Shown here piece by piece: positions 34,040 to 44,860 of a stretch of 64,000 bases of DNA. The translations under genes and the position numbers were made by a program. Below the pieces are notes generated by a model, which was given only the letters and a program-made list of their open reading frames with translations, did no database searches and had not been told where the DNA came from. Origin of the DNA: Ostrinia nubilalis (lineage: Eukaryota; Arthropoda; Insecta; Lepidoptera; Crambidae); contig NC_087109.1 in NCBI RefSeq assembly GCF_963855985.1, forward strand, positions 6,964,001 through 7,028,000, in the 5' to 3' direction. Position 1 is the first letter of the stretch. Every line of letters starts with the position of its first letter.

Positions 34040-34930
34040 GTGCTTGCACACGTTGACTCGCGGGCGCGGGCGCGGGCGCGGTGACGAAATATCAAACATA
34101 TGTAGTGATTCCAAGTGTTCACGTACGAAACGCACGTGCGGTCTAACTAGCGGGCAAGCTAGCGACTGGCGCGCGCGGAGCGCTCGCGGTAATTTCAACG
34201 CGTGAAGATGTTTGTGTGTGTTCATGTCAAACTAGCGGCGGCGCGCGCGTTTCACTCACGACGTCAGGTAAGTTCAACCAGTTTGATCTTGTCGCTAGAA
34301 ACGATAGCACGTTTTTATCAGGTCGTTCAATACAGAAGAGTTTATTAGTGCTATTCAGGCTAGAACTCCTATTTGGCAAAGTAAACACAGTCATCATATG
34401 AACAGAAATGTTGTTTAGTTGATAACGATAATATTAATTAAATTAAATAATAAAGAGGAACCTTGTTTGAATTTGATTTTGATTGAAAATTATAAATTAC
34501 TTACTAAGAAAATCTTTTTTTTAAACTCACCTTATAGTTACAAATAGTCTTTCTTCGGGCTTTATACTTTTATGAAAATTTGTGTCTACTTTTGAAATAT
34601 CACTCCTTATTGAATCCAGTATGTAATCAAAACAGTTGACACTCATCCTGGTATATCCAAAAAACCTTGAAGGATGTTCTCTCAAATTACGATATAAAGT
34701 ATGAAATTCACCATACCGTTCTCTTTCTTTATTAATCTCGTGCACACCAATTCTAATTTTTAGCATCTCCCACTTTAGGTATGAATTTTCGGTTAAAAAT
34801 AAAAGATCGTCGTCCATAATTCGACCTCTGACAATACGTCACAATCGCGCGAACGCCTGGTCGTCAATATGAACACGAGCTCGCGACGTTACCCGCGCCC
34901 GCGCCCGCGCGTGCCTACGTGAACAAGCAC
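34040..34930. mobile_element. PIF/Harbinger copy 1, internally deleted
   Basis: Starts GTGCTTGCACACGTTGACTC and ends GCCTACGTGAACAAGCAC, with TAA on both sides (34037-34039, 34931-34933), the 3-bp duplication of PIF/Harbinger. Sequence up to about 34408 equals the left end of copy 3 and from there on equals its right end, so about 5.4 kb has been lost at a junction near 34409. The first codon of the MADF protein is AGG rather than ATG (34320), and only the first transposase exon remains (34531-34817). Near-identity with copy 3 suggests recent activity. Confidence 0.9.
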
Positions 34931-34933
34931 TAA

Positions 34934-35007
34934 GTGCTTGTTCACGTAGGCACGCGCGGGCGCGGGCGCGGGCGCGGGTAACGTCGCGAGTCAACGTGTG
35001 CAAGCAC
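34934..35007. mobile_element. PIF/Harbinger copy 2, 74 bp, two termini only
   Basis: It begins with the right-type terminus (GTGCTTGTTCACGTAGGCAC), contains GCGGGC repeats and GTAACGTCGCG, then runs straight into the left-type terminus (AGTCAACGTGTGCAAGCAC). It is flanked by TAA on both sides and is inverted relative to copies 1 and 3, so both of its junctions are palindromic. Confidence 0.85.
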
Positions 35008-35290
35008 TAAGTGCTTGCACACGTTGACTCGCGGGCGCGGGCGCGGGCGCGGTGACGAAATATCAAACATATGTAGTGATTCCAAGTGTTCACGTACGAA
35101 ACGCACGTGCGGTCTAACTAGCGGGCAAGCTAGCGACTGGCGCGCGCGGAGCGCTCGCGGTAATTTCAACGCGTGAAGATGTTTGTGTGTGTTCATGTCA
35201 AACTAGCGGCGGCGCGCGCGTTTCACTCACGACGTCAGGTAAGTTCAACCAGTTTGATCTTGTCGCTAGAAACGATAGCACGTTTTTATC

Positions 35291-38200
35291 ATGTCGTTCA
35301 ATACAGAAGAGTTTATTAGTGCTATTCAGGCTAGAACTCCTATTTGGCAAAGTAAACACAGTCATCATATGAACAGAAATCTTCTTAATAAGCTATGGAA
35401 GGAAATTGCTGAATTCTTTCCTGATATGGAGGGTGAGTAAATGAAATACGAGTATGTTACATTTGCAGGTATTTTAAACTTTTTATTTCCTGAAGGCTAC
35501 AGAAGATACATAATACAAAGTCGACTACGTGTAAATTAAACGATTGTTTTCCCAAAAATATTTCATGAATAGATTCCGAACTCGTTTAGCCCGATTTGAT
35601 GGATTGTTGTTTCTTCTTCCAGTTCTAGTTTGTCGCCTTTGGTGTTGAGTTGGAGTTGTGAACACATTATCACAATCGTAACCATCTGTATCAATTACAA
35701 TATTATGCAATAGGCAAGCGGTTTTTATAATCAGGCGTGCATGTTTAACATCAGTTTCAATGGGTTTTAACAAAACTCGCCATTTATTGCATAAAATTCC
35801 AAATGCACACTCCACGGTTTTTCTCGCTCTTGACAATCTATTATTAAAATTTTCTCTCTCTTGATTCAATGTTCTCTGTGGGTATGGACGCATTAAATAT
35901 TCTTTAAGAGGATAAGCTTCATCGGCTATTATAACATATGGAGCTGTAATGTTAGAATTGGGTAATGTTCTTGGTTCCGGAATATTAAATGCATCTCTTT
36001 CGAGTAACCGGTTCAGGGACGAGGCATTAAATGTACCGCCGTCGCTTTGCTTTCCTCTACCTCCAACTTCAATAGTTAAAAATCTTTTTCTCGCATCAGC
36101 CACAGCTTGCAAAACGATAGAGAAATAATGCTTGTAGTTATAAAATGCCGATCCTGATTTTTTAGGTCGTTTAACCCTACAATGTTTACCATCCAAACTG
36201 CCAATGCAGTTAGGAAAGTGCCACATCTCCTTAAAATCTGACGCAATATTCATAAGCTGGTCTTCAGATGGCTGTGGCATGTGGACATTCAAATTTTTTT
36301 TCCAAATAGCTTCACAGGTACTATAAACAATCTCAGACACAGTACTAACACCCATACGAAAGCTATATGCCAAAGATCGAAATGCCAACCCAGTGGAGAG
36401 ATATCTGAAACAATAAAAAAATACAATTATAATGTAAAACTTAAATATATTTACACTAATCACCCATTTATTCCCATTAGACAACCAAGTTTGATAACCA
36501 GTTTTTTTTCCCACTAGATGACTGGTTATCAAACTTGGTTTTCTAATGGGAACAAATGTAACTGGTAGTGTGGTTTGGTAGTGCGGTGGGTCAGAAAGGA
36601 TTGTTACGGTCAAAGTGATAAATGTGAAAATTATGAATAATCGTCGGTTATTATGAATAATTACCGCATGATTTGGTAAATGTGATTAATATGAGGTCAT
36701 TTATGTGTGTATAAAACTAAATAGGCGGCTTTTAGGGGTGGCCCAAGGGCCACCCCCGCCGCACCTTAACCTATTTTTCACTTTAAATCAAAACACTATG
36801 TTATAGGCATCATGGAAAAGTAATATTAAGCAAGAAACATTCCAAAGTCATTATGCCAGATTATATTAACCCTACGGTGGTCGCGCTCTAAAATATTACG
36901 TTAATGGTCGCGTGGATTACATGCGTAAGCCATTTTATGGAGTAAAAAAGAAGACATCTCTTTATAAAAACATGTTTCTTTATTTTTTATATTTAATTAT
37001 TGTTATGTATTAGTTAATGAAATAATCAAACAAAGAAACGAGCAGTTCTTCTCAGTTTATATAAATTAACCAAAACATAAAAATCATCATTTTTCATCAA
37101 GAAAATGTCAACTTTGGCAGTTTAGAAATTATTAAGTACTAATTGCACTTATTTATTAATTATATTGGAGATACAGGCCATCATGGAATGATAAGGACAA
37201 ATAAATTTGTTGCACGAATTACAAGTATTTCCAGTACTTTGATTTCGCTTTCTTCCGCAGTCAAAGTAGCGACCTAAAAAACTCCGCTGTGATGGTTCTG
37301 AGTTAGATAGCTAATCACTGGTCTGAGAAACTTGTTCTCTTGTGGAAGAATGTGCACTTCTTCATCAGAAACCGAAGAGTCGCCAGAAGATACGCTTTCA
37401 TTGTCAATTACTTCTAGCCATTCTGCAATTTGTGCTTTTTGTCTATTGTTCATGATTTTTATCTGTAATACAATGATTTTATTGAAAACACAAATGTAAA
37501 TACATACCTCTGCCGTAATTATTAATAACTAGCTTTCCGCCCGCGGCTTCGCCCGCGTGGAATTTTGTCTGTCACAGAAAAACTTTACCGCGCGCGTCCC
37601 TGTTTCAAAAACCGGGATAAAAACTATCCTATGTTCTTTCCCGGGACTCAAACTATCTCTATGCCAAATTTCATCAAAATCGGTTGCGAGGTTTAAGCGG
37701 GAAAGCGTAACAGACAGACAGAGTTACTTTCGCATTTATAATATTAGTTGGGATAAAGCATTAATTTACACTAATAACGCAAAAACAAACACATTAAGTA
37801 AAAAATGTAACTTAAAAAATACTTACGTAATTGGTCGCGCGGATTACACGGGTAGACCATCGGCATTTACGGGGCTCCTGCGAGACATCCACAAGCGACC
37901 TGGCGCTCACACATCATTAAGTGTGATTTTCGACTATGCAACTTAAAGTACACGAAGTGTCAAAATGGTCGCGTTGACCGATTTCAAAATATTCGACAAT
38001 TTACACGAGTGGATTACGGGTGTAATCCGCGCGACCACTGTAGGGTTAATATATGATATCAAAACGTTCAAAAGTTTGGCTGTACACGAGCACGTACACA
38101 AGATGTTGTTCTCTTTTATGAAATTTGTTAGTACTAACGTTGAATTATTAAATAATCACTGTTAAACTCGTTTAACCCATTAGTCAATATACTTTAACAC

Positions 38201-40772
38201 TATTAAAGTATATTGACAACTATCGCGGGTAGTGGGACTTTTTTTCAATTACTTAAAATTTCTTTATTTGATTTGCTCGTTTACCCATTTAGACCGATAA
38301 CTATTTTTGTTAATAAAAATTGATTTTTCAGCAAAAACTTACAAAGGGAAGCCTAAAAATCATGAAAAAAATATTTAAAAAAATAATACATAAATAGGGG
38401 GTCGTGGGGAGCCCGTACCATATAGGGTACAGTAGGTCTATAAGCAAGCAAAACATAGTTGTTGTTCAAAGAAGATTTTTATTTATTTTTGTATGATATA
38501 AAATAAAAATGAAATCGTATAATCACTAGTATCACACTTGGCATATTTTGGAAGACGTTTTCTGTGATAATAACTACATTTAGTTCTTTTTTCCTACCTT
38601 CTCCGAAGTTAGTGAGGATAGCTGAAGAAGACCTGGCTTCTTCTGATTTGTTACGTTTAGTGCTATCCATAATCGCATTTAGCAACACGACGATGGAAAT
38701 TTAGCAAATCCATCGAAGAAAACTCTGAGGGTTATTATTTACATTGCCACTATCTTTATCGCCTAAATCTTCGGCAGTCTAATCATCATTAGCGGTCATC
38801 TGACAAGACAGCAGTAGAAAAATACCAAAATTGCTTTATGTTTGCTGAAATTATCAAATTTTTCATGATTTGTGGCAATAAAGTGAAGCATCAATTGCCT
38901 AAAACAAATAAAAATAATAAAAATTAAATTATATTTTTTCACACGATTTGCTCATGCACAGACCTACTGTACCTTATACGGTACACCTATTTTAGATTGG
39001 AATAAACCGTATAAAAATAATCTCAATAATATTTTTTTTTGTAGTCATGATATCTATTGTACTCTATTTTTAAAATAAAATTGATAAATAACATAATTTA
39101 CCATGAATAATAAGAAATTATACCTTCTTAAATACATTGTAAATATTTTTTTTGTTTTCTGTCGAGGAATTTCTTAAATAATTCCGAAACCACTTGTTAA
39201 AACATATTTTTAAATATTTTTATGTAAAATAATCACTTTAAGCTTACTGTCACAATCATTTTTACAAATTAATAACAGTTTGGTACTTCGAAATATTTTC
39301 AAAAAGATACCGTACCACATAGGGTACGGTAGGGCTAAATGGGTTAAACACAGTGAATGATTCAATTACTTAAAATTTCTTTATTTATTAAGTTTTAAAT
39401 ATTATGTACAGTTAAATAAATGAAATATGTATTTAGTTACTAATTAGGACTAATGATACGTTTCACGGCTTCGCTCTCATGAATGTTTACGACCGTCAAA
39501 AGCACGTCGATAGATGGCGGTTACTAATTTAGACTTTGATTTGCTCGTTTAAACACAGTGAATGAATCAATTACATAAAATATCTTTATTTATTGAATTT
39601 TAAATATTATTAACAGTTCTATAAATGTAATATTTAGTTACTAATTAGGACTAATGGTACGTTTCACTGCTTCGCTCTCATGAATGTTTACGACCGTCAA
39701 AAGCTCGTCGATAGATGGCGGTCACTAATTTAGACTTAGATTTGCTCGTTTAAACACAGTGAATGATTCAATTACATAAAATATCTTTATTTATTAAATT
39801 TTAAATATTATTAACAGTTCTATAAATGTAATATTTAGTTAGGTACTAATTAGAACTAATAATACGTTTCACGGCTTCGCTCTCATGAATGTTTACGACC
39901 GTCAAAAGCACGTCGATAGATGGCGTTTTTAAAGATATTTCTGGCCTCTTTAACTATTTATTGAATTTTAGTTTGTCACATAATATCGTCATAAATTATA
40001 GCCTATATGTTAGCCTGTCTTATAAACAATAATACTGTAAAGTTTCAACCAAATCCGTTCAGTAGTTTTTGCGTGAAAGAGGAACAAACATCCAGACATC
40101 CAAACATCCAGACATCATGATATCCAAACTTTCGCATTTATAATATTAGTAGGACCGGTTATTATTAATAATTTTCAATTTATCACATTAACCGTAAGAT
40201 AATCACCAACACTAAACAATATTTCTGACTTTACAGAAAAGGCTTTAAGGAAAAAATGGAAGAACATTCGGGACCAATTTATGAAAGAAATTAAGAAAAT
40301 TCCGGTTCCTCGTTCTGGTGATGCTGGAACAGATGAAAACACTTCAATGTGGCCATATTTTCAAATGATGCTGTTCATAAAAGATGACGTTACCCCAGAA
40401 ATAAATGAAGGCAGTTTAGATGAAACTACTCGTACTGATGAAAACTGCAATAACAATGATGATGAACGGTCCCCAACTCCCCAATCCATATCTGGTGCAT
40501 CTTCAAGTACACAATATACGAGCACCAAACATAAATGTGCACAAGATATAAGACAGGAATTTATGGAATTGGAGAAGAAAAAGTTGGAATTATTACAAAT
40601 TAAACTGTCACAAAGCAGCGGAAAAACAGAACAAGACTGCGACGATCTGTTATTTTTTAAAAGTTTGTTGCCGTACATGAAAGAATTATCTCCTATGCAA
40701 AAACTACGTGCTAGAAACAAAATTACACAAGTTATTATGGATGAAATGAATAGTGGCACGACTCAGTCTTAA
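35291..40772 (+). CDS. Harbinger MADF-BESS accessory protein, two exons
   Basis: Exons 35291-35432 and 40237-40772 join in frame (phase 1) at GT..AG sites to give about 226 residues. The first 75 or so residues form a MADF (Myb/SANT-like) DNA-binding domain: FISAIQARTPIWQ, LLNKLWKEIAEFF, ALRKKWKNIRDQFMKEIKK. The middle is acidic and Ser-rich. The C-terminus has a BESS-like motif (LLFFKSLLPYMKELSPMQKL). In Harbinger elements such a protein recruits the transposase to element ends and nucleus; here that is inferred. The 4.8-kb intron contains the second transposase exon on the opposite strand plus later insertions. No stop or frameshift is seen. Confidence 0.85.
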
Positions 40773-41229
40773 CCAAGGATACACTACATACGATTATAAC
40801 ACAACTCATTATGGAAATTAAACTTTGTTTAGTTGATAACGATAATTAATTAAATTAAATAATAAAGAGGAACCTTGTTTGAATTTGATTTTGATTGAAA
40901 ATTATAAATTACTTACTAAGAAAATCTTTTTTTTAAACTCACCTTATAGTTACAAATAGTCTTTCTTCGGGCTTTATACTTTTATGAAAATTTGTGTCTA
41001 CTTTTGAAATATCACTCCTTATTGAATCCAGTATGTAATCAAAACAGTTGACACTCATCCTGGTATATCCAAAAAACCTTGAAGGATGTTCTCTCAAATT
41101 ATGATATAAAGTATGAAATTCACCATACCGTTCTCTTTCTTTATTAATCTCGTGCACACCAATTCTAATTTTTAGCATCTCCCACTTCAGGTATGAATTT
41201 TCGGTTAAAAATAAAAGATCGTCGTCCAT
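35525..41229 (-). CDS. Harbinger DDE transposase, two exons
   Basis: Exon 1 is 41229-40943 and exon 2 is 36404-35525; joined in frame they give about 388 residues. Exon 1 holds FFGYTRMSVNCFDYIL and FHKSIKPEERLFVTIR. Exon 2 begins YLSTGLAFRSLAYSF with a helix-turn-helix (GVSTVSEIVY) and carries the catalytic triad context: IGSLDGKHCRV (Asp), ADEAYPLKEYL (Asp) and RKTVECAFGILCNKWR (Glu). It is a DDE_Tnp_4-type nuclease that cuts at TAA targets. The coding sequence looks intact. The intron of 4.5 kb is swollen by two piggyBac-type elements, tandem repeats and a SINE-like tail, which may weaken splicing. Copy 1 retains exon 1 only. Confidence 0.9.
36471..36543. repeat. hairpin repeat in transposase intron
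   Basis: TTCCCATTAG, CCAAGTTTGATAACCAGT and the inverse ACTGGTTATCAAACTTGG, CTAATGGGAA make arms of about 33 bp, starting about 65 bp beyond the transposase exon 2 acceptor. Confidence 0.8.
37149..37453 (-). pseudogene. piggyBac transposase N- and C-terminal remnants fused by deletion
   Basis: The frame starts MNNRQKAQIAEWLEV and an acidic Ser-rich stretch (SVSSGDSSVSDEEVH), like piggyBac N-termini. After a stop it continues in another frame as RYFDCGRKRN, TCNSCNKFICPYH, the Cys-rich C-terminal finger. The whole catalytic middle is absent. Confidence 0.65.
37530..37755 (+). repeat. SINE/RTE-type repeat inside piggyBac-type element
   Basis: AACTAGCTTTCCGCCCGCGG, GCTTCGCCCGCGT, AAAATCGGTTGCGAGG and the end TTTATAATATTAGTTGGG are hallmarks of a common insect dispersed repeat, related by its end to the tails at 7520-7650 and 40000-40155. 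Confidence 0.7.
38183..38217. repeat. perfect hairpin, 15-bp arms
   Basis: GTCAATATACTTTAA, five bases, TTAAAGTATATTGAC. Confidence 0.8.
38284..39343. mobile_element. piggyBac-type element inserted in a tandem repeat unit
   Basis: Termini CCCATTTAGACC and GGGCTAAATGGG (inverse) are flanked by TTTA on the left and TTAA on the right. The neighbouring tandem units show the empty site as GCTCGTTTAAACACAG, so the left TTAA has lost or changed one base. GTACC-ATATA-GGGTAC-type palindromes recur at about 38415, 38974 and 39311. A possible C-terminal transposase remnant on the minus strand (38479-38690: KKRTKCSYYHRKRLPKYAKC in one frame) is weakly supported. Confidence 0.75.
39344..39930. repeat. 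tandem repeat, ~205 bp, three units
   Basis: TTAAACACAGTGAATGA starts units at 39344, 39549 and 39750. Each ends CGTCGATAGATGGCG. Part of a further unit is at 38247-38283, separated by the piggyBac-type element. Confidence 0.9.
40000..40155 (+). repeat. SINE/RTE-type repeat tail
   Basis: Shares AATAATACTGTAAAGTTTCA, AATCCGTTCAGTAGTTTTTG and TTTCGCATTTATAATATTAG with 7520-7650, with an added direct repeat of CATCCAGACATCC. It lies just before the acceptor of the MADF exon 2. Confidence 0.7.
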
Positions 41230-41303
41230 AATTCGACCTCTGACAATACGTCACACTCGCGCGAACGCCTGGTCGTCAATGTGAACACGAGCCCGCGACG
41301 TTA

Positions 41304-41334
<31 letters not shown>

Positions 41335-41540
41335 GTGCCTACGTGAACAAGCACTAAGTTAAATAGATTTAGAGTTGTGAAACAGTCAAATTAATGTACC
41401 TGCTAAATTGTGAGTGCTTTTTTCTTTGATCATGGCAGGACACGCTGCCGGGTGTCCTAAATATGCTGAAGTATAAAAAAATTCGCGTTGCTGAAGTATA
41501 AATTTTTTTTGTCTTGTTTGTTTCTACGTTACATATTGTA

Positions 41541-41856
41541 TCCTACTAATATTATAAATGCGAAAGTTTGGATGTCTGGAAGTTTAAAATAAAGTAAAGT
41601 AATGTTTATTTCTCACCAACATAACAGATAATATTATGATAACAAACAATCAGGAAAAATAAAAAGTAAGAATGTTGGTGGTTGATACCTGAACTAGGAA
41701 GATTCCTGTGTCTCTTTCACGCAAAAAGTACTCAACGGATTTTGTTGAAACTGTACAATATTATTGTTTATAACCCAGATTAACATATAGGCTATAATTT
41801 ATGCCGATCTGTGACACTAAATTTCACGCGGGTGAAGCCGCAGGCAAAAGCTAGTC
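41541..41856 (-). repeat. SINE/RTE-type repeat, interrupted
   Basis: The reverse of the same repeat (TCCTACTAATATTATAAATG at the left; TTTCACGCAAAAAGTACTCA and CCGCAGGCAAAAGCTAG at the right). About 130 bp of other sequence (41581-41710) sits inside it. Confidence 0.65.
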
Positions 41857-41894
41857 GTGAAATAAATAGGAAAGTTTAAGGTTCTGAAACGTGG

Positions 41895-42290
41895 TCGCTT
41901 ACTATGGGCCTCATAAGAAGGCTCAAGCAAGGTCACACAAAGGGTGATGGAGCGGGCTATGCTCGGGGTTTCCCTGCGTGATCGAATCAGAAATGAGGAG
42001 ATCCGCAGGAGAACCAAAGTGACCGACATAGCACGCAGAATTGCTAAAATCAAGTGGCAGTGGGTGGGACACAAAGCTCGTAGAGACGATGGCCATTGGG
42101 GCAGAAAATTTCTTGAGTGGCGACCATGGGCAGGCCTCCTACTAGGTGGACCGACGATCTGGTAAAGGTCGCGGGAAGAACCTGAATGCGGGCAGCGCAG
42201 GACTGTTCATTATGAAAAACTATGGAAAACCCAAAGGCCTCTCGCCTTCGTCCAGCAGTGAACGTCATTTGGGTGTAACGACGAAATAGG
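41895..42290 (+). pseudogene. non-LTR endonuclease/reverse-transcriptase 3' fragment
   Basis: The frame reads MERAMLGVSLRDRIRNEEIR, RRTKVTDIARRIAKIKWQW, VGHKARRDDGHWGRKFLEW, a very characteristic C-terminal stretch of an insect endonuclease/reverse-transcriptase LINE family. Small indels then shift frame. The 5' part of the element is absent. This is the best-preserved of at least nine scraps of the family in the window. Confidence 0.8.
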
Positions 42291-42295
42291 AAAGA

Positions 42296-42475
42296 ATGTA
42301 ACTATCAAAAATCTTCTCTAAGGCAGCATTTTTCCAATTTCGCAACGAGCGCGGCAATCACACTTAACTAACAGACTAACAGAGACCATAGCGAAATCTA
42401 TTTTAATCACCAATTTTCAAAACTCCCGGAACACTTTCCAGGTAACCACGTTAATTTGTACCAAACGACTGGACT
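42296..42475 (-). repeat. inverted partner of repeat 33796-33965
   Basis: See 33796-33965. It directly follows the retrotransposon scrap at 41895-42290. Confidence 0.65.
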
Positions 42476-44801
42476 ATAATTAAATGGTAATGGTATGCTA
42501 AAAGGGTTAAGTGACGTTTTGACATTTGTAGAGGGCCTTGTAGAAGGGGAGGCTATGGTGCTGAATGTGGATTAACTCGAGTGTCATAGTAACTTATTAG
42601 ACTGCTAAGCTTGATGATAAAAAGAAAAATATTTTATTCAATGTACATAGTCTGGTCATAAGTTCTGTCATATGATAATAACTTTTGAATTTTGAATGAA
42701 GGTTTCAAAAACATTTTTTACTGAATTAGAATTAAAAAGCAAAAATGTGCGATAGTTCGAATTTTATTGTATGTGTAGTGGACGCATAAAGAAGTCCGAA
42801 CTGCAGTTGTCACGTTGCATTGCTACGCGCCAAAGCAGATTTTCGTTGTGCTGAAAAAGTTTAGTTTATCTTTTCATTAAATAATAGGTATAGATAGGTG
42901 TACCAGAATCTCATGGCAAACAAAAATATTGAAAAGTGTGTCTTTCATATTATTATGGCAAATATCTATGGCTTTATTGTCACCTGTCAAAGTAAATCAA
43001 GTGAACTGTCAGTCGCTGTAGAAATTTTGTAATCTCTTCATGCCTATTTGTTATTTTTGTGAAAAAGTCGAAAAAGCTTAAGCAAGTCATATTGTTTTCA
43101 ATGTGTATTGTAAAATAAGGCATAATTCAAAGTCAATCTTTGATTTTAAAGCGCGTCGTTGAGTTGACAGTAAGTTGGAGTGAAATTGGATACATTTAGT
43201 TTATTACCGAACTGCGTCAGAACGAGGGTTTTTTTTAAATATTATTCTTATAATAGCTGCTTTATCGGGGGTTTCAGGTGTACCTCACAAATTGGTGCAG
43301 AGGAATGGTGAAAATGTTATGACCATGCAAATAAAATTGAAAAAGAGTTCATCAAGTAAGATGTAAGATAGAATAATTGAAATGGTGGAAGAGCAATTTA
43401 TAATAAATACCTCTTTATCTTGATCATCTATTGAAGAAAAGTGGAATCCTTGGAATCGTTTTCTAGTTCTGAATGAAGTGATTAGTTATAAGTATGATAC
43501 ATAATAAAATTAGTTACCTACATAAAGTAATATACGATTTACTTATTTTTCAAGACATTTTCCTATTATTATTACTGACGGGATTGCTACCATGTACCTT
43601 AGTTTTGAGTTTCCAATATTTCGGCACTGTTGCAAGCGCCATGGTCACGGAGTAACTGAAGAAATTAAAACCAGACATCGTTCAGATGTGCGTTCAAAAG
43701 ACCTGAGATTTAAAAAAATCCCACGTTTTGTTTAAACAGTAAGCGAAAAAAAAGTGACTTGAAAATGGAATACAAAATGATAAGGTATGGTAAATGAGTC
43801 TTTATCAATGAAGAAGCAGAAGTTCAATTTCATGTGTCCTCCATCTAGGCTAGTTTCCATCGTCACTCAAAGTTTGGCTGCGGTCTCAAATTTGGGCTTA
43901 ATTGAGGTATTATTTGGGTGAGAGGCATAAGAACTAATGCCGTTTTATATCATAAATTCATACTTAAAGGTAATCAACCAGGTACAAAGTATTTCCTTGT
44001 ATGTTAGTCTGCCACTCTTTAGTAAGTCCCGAAATCCCCGCTTCGGCTCCCCTACTAACCATTCTAACCATTGTACACAGATAATATGTTACATGCAGCT
44101 TTTCATGTTACTACGTCACATTTTCAAAATCCGCGCGGAAAATCGCTCCTAGCGGAAGAGCGCACTTTGAGCTTGAATATTTCAGTCATTTTTAAAGATA
44201 TCAAAAAAGTAAAAATACAGTATTCATTCTAATTTTTTGTAGTTTTTTTTGGCATCTTCAACAAAAATTGTGCGCCATGTCCATTATGTTAACATAGGCT
44301 AGTGTCAGCTTGATACACATTTACCTAACACCCTGTATTGTGTATATTGTAAATAAACCAAATTATAAAAAAACTTAAAATTTTTAATTTTAATCTGGGT
44401 AATTGTAATAATAACATAAGACATAGAACTGAATTTAATGCCAAAGAGCACTCTCCACCAGTCTACCAAGAATCAGGAAGAGAGGTCAAGGTGGTGATAA
44501 TATTTTTATACTTCTAAAACATTTTTTCAAACACTAGGTTCACCATAAACTGTAAAGATTAAAAAATAAGTTAAAGTTAGTAGAATACCTAAAAGATAAT
44601 AAAAAGAGAACTAATTTAATTAATTAAACACTTAATTACTACCAAATAATTTAAATTAATGGATCTGAAAATAAATGTGTGCCTGAAAATTAGATTAACT
44701 TTGTTGAATGTTCCAAAATAAGTAACTTCTTTTCTCATCAATATTGTTTAAAAATATCATAATATGAAAAAAAAAACAAATTAATGTAATAAAAAAAATT
44801 G

Positions 44802-44860
44802 GTATATCCCAAGGGCCAGTACTAAGACCAGTATTATTTATCAATAAACATATAATTAAA
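44802..44860 (+). pseudogene. tiny reverse transcriptase motif remnant
   Basis: One frame reads GISQGPVLRPVLFIN, matching the GxPQGSxLGPxLF motif of non-LTR reverse transcriptases. Flanks are degraded. Confidence 0.45.

Larger units (their letters stand above)
36870..38045. mobile_element. piggyBac-type element with transposase remnants
   Basis: Termini CCCTACGGTGGTCGCGC and GCGCGACCACTGTAGGG are near-perfect inverses flanked by TTAA (36866-36869, 38046-38049). GGTCGCG..GGATTACA motifs recur below both ends. A remnant reading frame lies at 37149-37453, and a SINE-like repeat sits at 37530-37755. Confidence 0.85.
35011..41354. mobile_element. PIF/Harbinger copy 3, coding
   Basis: Left terminus GTGCTTGCACACGTTGACTC and right terminus GCCTACGTGAACAAGCAC, each followed inward by (GCGGGC)n, are flanked by TAA (35008-35010 and 41355-41357). 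It carries both proteins typical of autonomous Harbinger elements: a DDE transposase on the minus strand and a MADF-BESS protein on the plus strand. Their introns overlap and hold later insertions at 36870-40155, without which the element would be near 3 kb. Confidence 0.9.

Noticed and set aside
43622..43735. Open stretch on plus strand reading CCKRHGHGVTEEIKTRH
   Set aside because: It is short, with no splice signals or recognisable domain; the resemblance to Cys/His motifs was too weak.
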